Assembly: GCF_001642475.1 (NCBI RefSeq)
Contig: NW_019174154.1
Location: 1 to 14,377, forward strand
Direction: 5' to 3'
Source of the DNA: Fonsecaea monophora
Taxonomy: Eukaryota > Ascomycota > Eurotiomycetes > Chaetothyriales > Herpotrichiellaceae
Length of the DNA stretch: 14,377 bases
Below the pieces are notes generated by a model that ran no database searches, was not told where the DNA came from, and worked only from the letters and a program-made list of their open reading frames with translations. Positions 8,256-14,377 of this stretch are shown here, piece after piece. Made by a program: the position numbers and the translations under genes. Position 1 is the first letter of the stretch. The number at the start of each line of letters is the position of its first letter.

Positions 8256-11200
8256 ATCTAGATCCGGCGAAATTCTTAAAGTCCTAGGAACTAGGCTAGG
8301 GAAATGACTAAGTACTAGTTATAGAGGTAGAAATCTATACCCCTATAGGAGCTTAGAAGGCCCGCGCGCTACTCGACAGCGGGGCGGAGAAGAGTTTTAT
8401 ATCCTACCTCCGGGCGGTAGAGTAGCGTCTACCTAGCGAAAGGGCGGAGAGAGGCGTACGAACTATAGGCGGATAACCGCTGGAAGTTTATAGTGAGCAC
8501 TAGGTTAATACCTAGGTTAAGGACGCCCTTAGAATAGTTAAGATAAAGAAACACCGATATCTAGCGGTTAAGCTCGTAGAGTATAACCTTATCCTAGGCT
8601 ATAACTAACTAAAGGAGGTTAACCTAGACATTAACTAGGAATCGAGTACGTAGTACTATCGAGACGTACCCGAACCGTAGGTATTAATAGTAGGCGTTAA
8701 GAGACTCTTAAAGGAGGCGAAGGACACTATTATTAGCCTTCTCTAGGTATAGCTAGCCCCCTTAGAGGGGTAAAGAGGCGTAACCGTTACGCTTACGGGA
8801 CTTACGTAAGAGCTCTAGTTACCGTCGTAGTTTACGAAGTTCGCTACGGTATTCGGAGACCCGGACGAAGACCTAGCTCCTTCCCGGACGAAGGTAAGGC
8901 ATTTTATCCCGCTTAAAGAAGGGTAGACAGTACCCTACGGGCCTATATACCCTTTAAGTACGAAAGAACTGTAAGTTCTACGCGAATACATCGAGACCGT
9001 AATGGGTCGAGGATAGATTTAGCCTAGCGAGTCCGAGGTAGGCGCTCTAATCCTATTTATACCTAAGAAGGATAGTAGCCTACGACTCTACGTCGATTAT
9101 CGTAGGTTAAACCGAGTAACTAAAAAGAATCGATACCCCTTACCTCTTATCCTTAAGATCCTAGATCGACTCGTTAGGGCTAAGGTATATACGAAGCTAG
9201 ACCTAAAGGACGCTTATCATCGTATACCTATAGCGGAAGAAGACCGCTGAAAGACTGCGTTTCGTACGCGATACGGGCACTTCGAATATCTAGTTATACC
9301 CTTTAGGTTAACGAACGCGCTAGCATCATTCTAAGCCTACATTAACGAGGCTCTTAAGAGTCTCTTAGACGAGGTCTATATCGCGTTCATAGACGATATC
9401 CTAATATTTAGTCCGGATGAAGCCGTATATGAAGCGCATGTAAACCTCGTACTAGAACGCTTAAAGGAGTATAGGCTATACGCGAACTTATCGAAGTGTA
9501 AATTCTTCACTACGGAGGTAGACTTCCTAGGTTTCCGCGTAGGAACCGTAGAAGTATTAATAGACCTTAGTAGGGTATCCGCGATATAGGAGTAGCTAGT
9601 CCCTAAGACCTTTAGAGATATCTAAGTATTCCTAGGGTTCGCTAACTTCTACCGAGGGTTTATCTACCGATATTCCGCGGTAGTAGCCCCCATCACGGAT
9701 CTCTTAATAGGTATAAAGGTAGGGAAAAAGACTAGAACTCTTATATAGACCGAGGAAGCGGACGCTACGTTCCGTACGCTAAAGGCGCGCTTCTCGGAGG
9801 CCCCTATACTAGCGCATTTCGATCCTAAGCGAAGGAATAGGGTCGAAACGGATGCCTTAGGCTAGGCGCTTAGGGGAGTACTATCCTAAGCGTACGAGAC
9901 GTAGAGGGGACGTACGCGATAGTACCCCGTAGCGTTCTACTCGCGGAAGATGACTCCCGCGGAGAAGAATTATACTACGGGGGATGCGGAAATACTATCG
10001 ATTATATACGCATTTAAGATATAGAGATATTACCTTAAATCGCCTACGGGAAGTACGATAGTCCTTATTAATTATAAGGCGCTTTAATACTTTATAATTA
10101 TTAAGGTCCTAAATCGACGGTAGATACGTTAGGTAGAGGTCCTAGCGGTATACGACTTCCTAATTTAGTAAAGGCGCGGAAAGGATAACCTCGCGGATGG
10201 GCTCTCCCGCCGTCCTAACTATATAGTAGAGGAAGAATAACCCGTAGTGAATGCTCTTACGGAGCTACTACGATTACGCATGCCCCTCGTAGAGGATGCG
10301 CCTAAGGGTCGTATAAGGCGCGGCGGCGAAGTCATCGTTAGCGTTCTTACCCGAGCGGAGACTCGGAGGCGATTAGGTCCTAAGGAGAGTGTATATAATG
10401 TTATAACACTACCTACTCCCGAGGTAAAGGAAAGGGTAAACCTAAGCGGATAAGAGGCGGCTAACCTACGGACGCGTAAAGAAGCGCTTACGGACCGCAT
10501 AAGAGAATTATAATTACTTAATAAATAGTACTAGAACGCTCCGTAGAAACGGAAGCTAAATGGATACATTAAGAAGGGCGAGTTCTCTAGTACCTAGAGT
10601 ATCGATAAGGATAGGCTAGCGCGTCGCGAAGGCTACGTATACGTCCCGTATAATCCTATAACCCGAGGAGAAATCCTCTAAGTTAACTATAATGATCTAT
10701 AGTAGGGCGGGCATTTTAGCGAGTACCGGACGGTAGCGAATCTTATGCGATACTACTAGTAACCGTATATACGTCGCGATATATAAGAGTATATTAAGAT
10801 ATATAATATATATTAACGGATGAAAGTATTAAGGTAGAAGCCGTACGGGAAGCTCTAATCGTTACCTATACCTAAGGGTCCCTAGTAAGATATTTCGATG
10901 GACTTTATTATAGACTTACCGCCTTCGTTATATAACGAGATCGCCTACGATTTAATACTAGTTATCGTTAATAGGTACTCGAAAATAGTAATCTTTATAC
11001 CCTATATAAGTACTATTAACGCTTAAGGCCTAGACTAAATAGTTCTAGAAAAGGTAGTAGCGAAGTATAGCGCGCCTAAGTTAATAGTTAACGATAGGAG
11101 GTCTCTATTTACGTCGACGTAGTTTAGAACCTTATACGACTACCTTACGACTCGCCGCCTATTCTCTACCGCTTTCCATCCGTAGACTAATGGTTAGACG

Positions 11201-11938
11201 AAGCGTATAAACTAGATACTTAAAGTATACCTACGTTATTATATAAACTATAAGTAGACTAATTAAGCTACGCTACTCGTAAGCGTAGAGTACGTAATAA
11301 ACGTAGCTTATAGTGTAACTACTAGTAAGACTCCGTTCTCCTAGGTACTAACGTTCGAGCTAGATATATATCTTAATATATAGGGAGTAACGCCTTAGAA
11401 TAAGCTCGCGCGGGACCGGACTAACTAGCTCGCGGACTCCCTACTATAAGCCGGCGAGGCGTATAATATAACTAGGCGGTAGATAGTAAAAATAGCTAAA
11501 CATTACGATAAGAAGTAAACGGAGATGTTCTTTAACATTAAGGATAAAGTTATAGTCTCCTCGAAGAATATCCGTATACTACGCGTAAGTAGAAAGCTTA
11601 CGGATTAGAACATCGGACCCTTTATAGTCCTAAAACGTATTAGAAGGAATGCCTATAGGTTAGACTTACTTAAGAAGTATAGTTAACTATACCCTATATT
11701 CTACGTATCCCTACTATATACGTATCGTAGGCGGTTCGGGAGAGAAACCCCCGAGCCGGTTAACATCGACGACGAGGAGGAATGGGAAGTCGAGTAAATC
11801 CTCGCTATAAGAGAACGATAAGGAAGACTAAAGTACTATATCCGATGGAAGGGGTTCAGCGAGGCCTACGATAGCTAGGAGCCTAAGGAGTACCTACGGA
11901 ACGTACGGGGGAAGCTAGATAAATTTCGTCGAGAATAA
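8222..11938 (+). pseudogene. pol: pol: protease, reverse transcriptase, RNase H, integrase, chromodomain; RIP-broken
   Basis: One frame of about 1239 codons without any frameshift, but with dozens of TAA/TAG. Protease: LLDSGAEKSF at 8369-8398 (active-site DSG at 8375). Reverse transcriptase about 8930-9590: RLYVDYRRLN with Tyr in place of the common Cys, YPLPLI, TKLDLKDAYHRIPI, catalytic FIDD at 9386-9397, FLGFRV. RNase H about 9740-10240: ETDALG, where family members have Ser (TCA to TTA), then ADGLSRRP. 10247-10453 is a stop-free linker. Integrase: zinc finger with the CxxC pair changed to Tyr (10802 and 10811) and one His left at 10712; core Asp at 10901 and 11093, but Lys (AAG, 11201) at the position of the catalytic Glu. 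The C-terminus has a GPF-type module and a chromodomain. TAA 11936-11938 is taken as the stop. An AATAAA follows at 11953-11958. Confidence 0.97.
11780..11902 (+). other. Chromodomain at the end of integrase
   Basis: In pol frame: EWEVE..IL, then LKYYIRWKGFSEAYDS, a stop where WEP has its Trp (TAG), EPKEYLRN. This fits the chromodomain pattern (y-VE-IL...YLVKWKGY...-TWEP..NL). Chromodomains of this retrotransposon class can direct integration to methylated-H3K9 chromatin; here that is inferred from family only. The Trp of the RWKG motif is intact (TGG), the one in WEP is lost. Confidence 0.88.
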
Positions 11939-12260
11939 GTATAGGAGTAGAGAATAAATTGTTATTTCTAACGGTTAAGGCTATAGCGACCCGTATACGG
12001 ATCTCTTACGCCTCGCATAAGTAAGGTAAAAAATACGTATACGAACTGATAAATAGCCGGCTTACGCTCTAACGCTCGGAGGCGAATCTACTACGGTACG
12101 AAACTCCGATTCCCCTAAGGGAGCCTAAGTCGAAGCGTACGCGGAACGTACGCGACTTAAGGGCGATACCTCCCTGATACCCGACTAACTACCCGTAGGG
12201 AGCTTACTCCGCATCGGAGCCCGAATCCTCGTCGGGCTACACCCGAGCCTCTAAGTTATT

Positions 12261-12309
12261 CTAAAATTATTAGTACGCGAATAGGGTGCGGGAAGCGTAC
12301 GGTACGTAC
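12261..12309 (-). other. Intron 4 of the antisense gene
   Basis: 49 nt: GTACGT donor at 12309, TACTAAT branch site, AATTTTAG acceptor ending at 12261 (the last 12 nt, TAATAATTTTAG, are the same as in intron 3); phase 0. Downstream the frame gives an acidic tail. Confidence 0.7.
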
Positions 12310-12618
12310 TACCTCCCGGTAGGAGTTAACCGCGGCCCGCACTATGTCGATGAGGTAGGCTAACAGGGGTTTAAGCTGGCCGCCGCTAATACCCGCAGTA
12401 CCCGTACTAGAACCGCGGGCGGAACGTATACGGCCCCTAATAGTAAGACCACCCGCCGACTTACGGGCTACGTCGGTCTCGACGAGCCGGAGCTCGGCGT
12501 CGATAACGTCGGCCTCGCGCTAGATAGCGGTAACGGCGGGCGCGCCATCCTCGCCCCTCGCGTAGGCGAGGTTAGCGGCCTATAAGCTATTCGTACGCGA
12601 GACGAGCGAAGGAGGAAT

Positions 12619-12665
12619 CTAAAATTATTAGCCTACGGAACGCATACGCACCGTATAGGACTTAC
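12619..12665 (-). other. Intron 3 of the antisense gene
   Basis: 47 nt: GTAAGT donor at 12665, GGCTAATAA branch site, TTTTAG acceptor ending at 12619; phase 0. Splicing joins the Cys/Tyr-rich exon to the helical exon, which are in different frames in the DNA. Confidence 0.85.
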
Positions 12666-12886
12666 CGGTACGTAGCCTAAGCGGCTACCGCGCTTACTCT
12701 TACTATAATAAGAGCAGTTAGTAGAACGACGACCCGTCTCGATTATAAAAATACACTCGATCTCCCGCCCCGCCGTATCGCTTACGGCTCGTAGGCGGCG
12801 TAGGTAGCGGTAGTAGTAGGAGCCCTTAGCCTTCGCCGTCTTAGCCCGCTTAAAGGGAGAGGAGGCGGGGGGCGTATCGTTAGGGA

Positions 12887-12933
12887 CTACATTATAAGTT
12901 AGTAGCGAACCGTACGCGAATCGCATAACTTAC
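12887..12933 (-). other. Intron 2 of the antisense gene
   Basis: 47 nt: GTAAGT donor at 12933, perfect TACTAAC branch site, TGTAG acceptor ending at 12887; phase 1. The only ATG-started open frame of this strand here (12926) begins inside this intron, so it is not the true start. Confidence 0.85.
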
Positions 12934-13130
12934 GGGGGCGCCGTAGAGGACGGTTATCCCTAGGATCCTCGGCCCCACTACCGGTAGCGACCGGAGTCGC
13001 GAAGCGGTCGGCGATGGGGGTAGTAGGGGTAGTAACGGCGGTAGATACTATAGCGGTTAGTACGCGGACCGTAATAGTTACCGTAGTATATACTATTAGA
13101 GGAGTAGGAGAAGAGCTTAAATTATAGAGA

Positions 13131-13195
13131 CTACGATACGAATATTAGCCGCGGCCTCCTCGTATGCGAATCCGTCGAGGATCGCCGGAACTTAC
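13131..13195 (-). other. Intron 1 of the antisense gene
   Basis: 65 nt: GTAAGT donor at 13195, GGCTAATA branch-like site, CGTAG acceptor ending at 13131; phase 2. Confidence 0.65.
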
Positions 13196-13276
13196 TCTAA
13201 TAAGAGGGTACGAGAGTAGAGAGCTTTACTAATTATTAGTATATGCGTTTCGTATACGGAACGAAGGGGAAAAGTA

Positions 13277-13284
13277 CTTATATA
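13277..13284 (-). promoter_or_regulatory. TATA box of the antisense gene
   Basis: TATATAAG on the minus strand, 35 nt before the inferred start codon. Upstream of it (13311-13360) the minus strand is almost pure pyrimidine with T and C runs, as is common in promoters of filamentous fungi. Confidence 0.55.
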
Positions 13285-13717
13285 GTGGTTATTATTATAG
13301 TTATTATAGGTAAGAAGGAAGAAGGAAGAGAAAACGAAAACGAAAGGAAAATAATAATAAAGGGCTACTAGTACGATGCGACGGTGAGGTCTACTAGACC
13401 TATATTAACAATAGTCGAGTACGACTCGTACGCTGTACGCATGCGGCTACCCCTTTAATAGTACGGAGACACGAACGGTATAAGGCCTACCTATAGGACA
13501 CCCCTAAGGGCATAAGGACGCCGCCTAGGGATAGGCCTACTACTATAAGAATTAATTAATCTACGTTACGGAGCGTAAATAGAGGATGCGACGACGAGGT
13601 TAAATAGCTGCGGACCGTACGCGACCCTTAAGATAATGTAAAAATTATGCGAGTATGCGAGACGCCTACGGTACGTAGGAGGGGGATCCCTAGAAACTTC
13701 TCGAGGACGAGAAGCTC
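13285..13717. other. Promoter side of the antisense gene and 3' untranslated region of the element
   Basis: No gene. 13311-13360 is a purine-rich tract on the plus strand (AAGAAGGAAGAAGG..., AAAACGAAAACG) and therefore a pyrimidine tract upstream of the antisense TATA box. The rest is CpG- and TpA-rich RIP DNA running to the polypurine tract. Confidence 0.5.
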
Positions 13718-13727
13718 AGGGGGGGGA
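13718..13727 (+). other. Polypurine tract
   Basis: AGGGGGGGGA directly before the 3' LTR, the primer site for plus-strand DNA synthesis. The G run survived because GpG is not a RIP target. Confidence 0.93.
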
Positions 13728-13920
13728 TAATTATCACGAACCGCTAAGTATAACTTATACGTAATAACCCCTTATTATTTAAGTACCGTATGCTCACCGC
13801 CTAAGGGAAGCTTCCTTCCCTCATGCTTTAAGTTTCAGTTAAGATATACTATTAAGGAATACCTATACCTACCTATACCTATCGCTACCCTCTGCCTATC
13901 TATGTAGGCCGTTCCTAACA
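13728..13920 (+). repeat. 3' LTR (LTR 3)
   Basis: 193 bp, ends CA like LTR 2, but starts TA instead of TG, a RIP-type change of the integrase-recognised end. Relative to LTR 2 there are 16 differences, 15 of them transitions. In most LTR 3 has the T/A form, but at TTTCAG and CTCTGC LTR 3 keeps the older base, so both LTRs mutated independently. Confidence 0.95.
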
Positions 13921-13921
13921 T

Positions 13922-14377
13922 ATAGCTGACATCGATAAAGCCCTCGTAGTTAAGAAGATAACTGATCCCCGTACGAAGCTACCGGAACACTTACATCCTT
14001 TCCTCGACGTCTTTAATAGAGCTATAGCGGATAAACTTCCGCCACTTCGAGGAAAGGGGGTAGACTATACGATCGACCTCGTACGGGATAACGGAGAGGC
14101 TCCTAAAGTACCTTAGGGCCCGTTATACAGTATGTTAAGGGAAGAGCTACTCGTACTACGAAAAACGCTTATGGAGTTGCTCGATAAAGGATTCATTCGG
14201 GTAAGTAACTCACCCGCGGCAGCGCTAGTACTCTTCGTACGGAAACTAGGAGGAGGCCTACGGTTTTACGTAGACTACCGCGGCCTAAATAAGATTACGA
14301 GGAAGGACCGCTACCCTCTACCGTTAATATACGAGACGCTACGGAATATCGGACGGGTAAAGTAGTATACGAAGCTC
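13922..14377 (+). pseudogene. pol: Interior fragment of a second gypsy pol (RT start), truncated at both ends
   Basis: From the base after the LTR the frame reads like the linker before a gypsy reverse transcriptase (ADIDKALVVKKITDPRTKLP, HPFLDVFNR, LPPLRGKGVDYTIDL), then RT motifs: GPLYSMLREELLVLRKTL, LLDKGFIRVSNSPAAALVLF, GGGLRFYVDYRGLN, RYPLPLI. It stops at the window edge before the catalytic DD. Only two stops occur in 152 codons (TAG at the usual Trp of PWGPLY and TAG before YTKL), so RIP is lighter than in the neighbouring element. The sequence differs from the RT at 8930-9590, so it is another subfamily. Everything before the linker (gag, protease) is missing at the LTR border. Confidence 0.93.

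Larger units (their letters stand above)
12189..13242 (-). pseudogene. Antisense spliced gene inside the retrotransposon, five exons, unknown function
   Basis: Minus-strand gene convergent with pol. Exons: 13242-13196, 13130-12934, 12886-12666, 12618-12310, 12260 to about 12189. The four introns have GTAAGT (three) or GTACGT donors, CTAAC/CTAAT branch sites and TAG acceptors, and the phases (2, 1, 0, 0) fit at every junction. Protein in order: Thr/Pro/Ala-rich N-terminal part; basic segment FKRAKTAKAKGS; a Tyr-rich stretch (YYYRY, CSYYSKSKRG) whose TAC/TAT codons may have been Cys or His, with Cys surviving at 12755 and 12716, perhaps a metal-binding module; a helical segment (TNSL..AANLAYARGEDGA, EADVIDAELRLVETDVA); an acidic tail (PDEDSGSD). 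The start is uncertain: ATA at 13242 may have been ATG. The stop may be 12189 or 12069. No family recognised. A TATA box lies 35 nt upstream. Confidence 0.8.
6703..13920 (+). mobile_element. Ty3/gypsy chromovirus-type LTR retrotransposon, full length, RIP-inactivated
   Basis: A 7.2-kb element in standard order: LTR, priming site, gag, protease-RT-RNase H-integrase-chromodomain in pol, an antisense spliced gene, polypurine tract, LTR. The domain order RT-RNase H-integrase places it in Ty3/gypsy (Metaviridae), and the C-terminal chromodomain in the chromoviruses. The two LTRs have equal length (193 bp) and differ at 16 positions, 15 of them transitions. All genes are closed by many TAA/TAG codons, so it cannot move autonomously. 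No 5-bp target duplication is present (left flank ACGCA, right flank TATAG), so one or both flanks were exchanged after insertion. Confidence 0.96.

Noticed and set aside
10219..10500. Minus-strand open frame opposite pol
   Set aside because: It is the complement of the stop-free RNase H-integrase linker of pol and has no protein features of its own.
12633..12926. Minus-strand open frame of 97 codons read as one simple gene
   Set aside because: Its ATG lies inside intron 2 and its end inside intron 3 of the spliced antisense gene; only the middle is exon.
6691..13930. ATAGATGAC left and ATAGCTGAC right of the element as a target duplication
   Set aside because: They do not abut the LTR ends equally (3 nt and 1 nt away) and are longer than the 5 bp expected for gypsy elements, with a mismatch; likely chance.

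Overview
The window looks like repeat-rich DNA from a filamentous ascomycete (Pezizomycotina-type) fungus. Nearly every coding region is broken by TAA and TAG codons where Gln or Trp would be expected. CpA and TpG are almost absent while TpA and CpG are abundant. Related copies differ almost only by C-to-T and G-to-A changes. This is the pattern left by repeat-induced point mutation (RIP) with a CpA preference. Introns are 45-65 nt with GTAAGT-like donors and CTAAC/CTAAT-like branch sites. No bacterial feature, CRISPR array, tRNA or rRNA was found.

Left part (1-6702). A partial LTR in reverse orientation (1-154) is followed by a block of non-transposon genes, all RIP-damaged: a helical protein gene on the minus strand (1132-200), a coiled-coil gene on the plus strand (1817-2785), a short coiled-coil gene (3289-3699), an F-box / leucine-rich protein gene on the minus strand (5608-4165), and a short weakly supported gene (5709-6008). 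From about 5990 to 6702 the DNA changes abruptly to a non-RIP composition rich in CA and TG. Reading frames here were chosen by protein-like composition and start codons, because 'only Gln stops' alone does not discriminate between frames.

Middle part (6703-13920). This is a structurally complete, dead Ty3/gypsy chromovirus-type LTR retrotransposon: two 193-bp LTRs, a priming site that matches an internal LTR segment (Tf1-type self-priming), gag with a zinc knuckle, a probable -1 frameshift site (A AAA AAA), and pol in one frame for 3.7 kb (protease, reverse transcriptase, RNase H, integrase with D,D(35)E spacing, C-terminal chromodomain). A polypurine tract precedes the 3' LTR. Between pol and the 3' LTR lies the most interesting item: an antisense gene on the minus strand (about 13242-12189) with its own TATA box and four introns whose splicing phases all agree. 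It encodes an unrecognised protein with a basic, possibly metal-binding segment, a helical segment and an acidic tail.

Right part (13921-14377). Directly after the 3' LTR begins the interior of a second, different gypsy pol (end of the protease-RT linker plus the first RT motifs), running off the window. The left flank of the first element does not contain the rest of this pol and there is no target-site duplication, so the element's flanks have been rearranged. The orientation of LTR 1 (reverse) and LTR 2 (forward) makes a 154-bp inverted repeat around the gene block.
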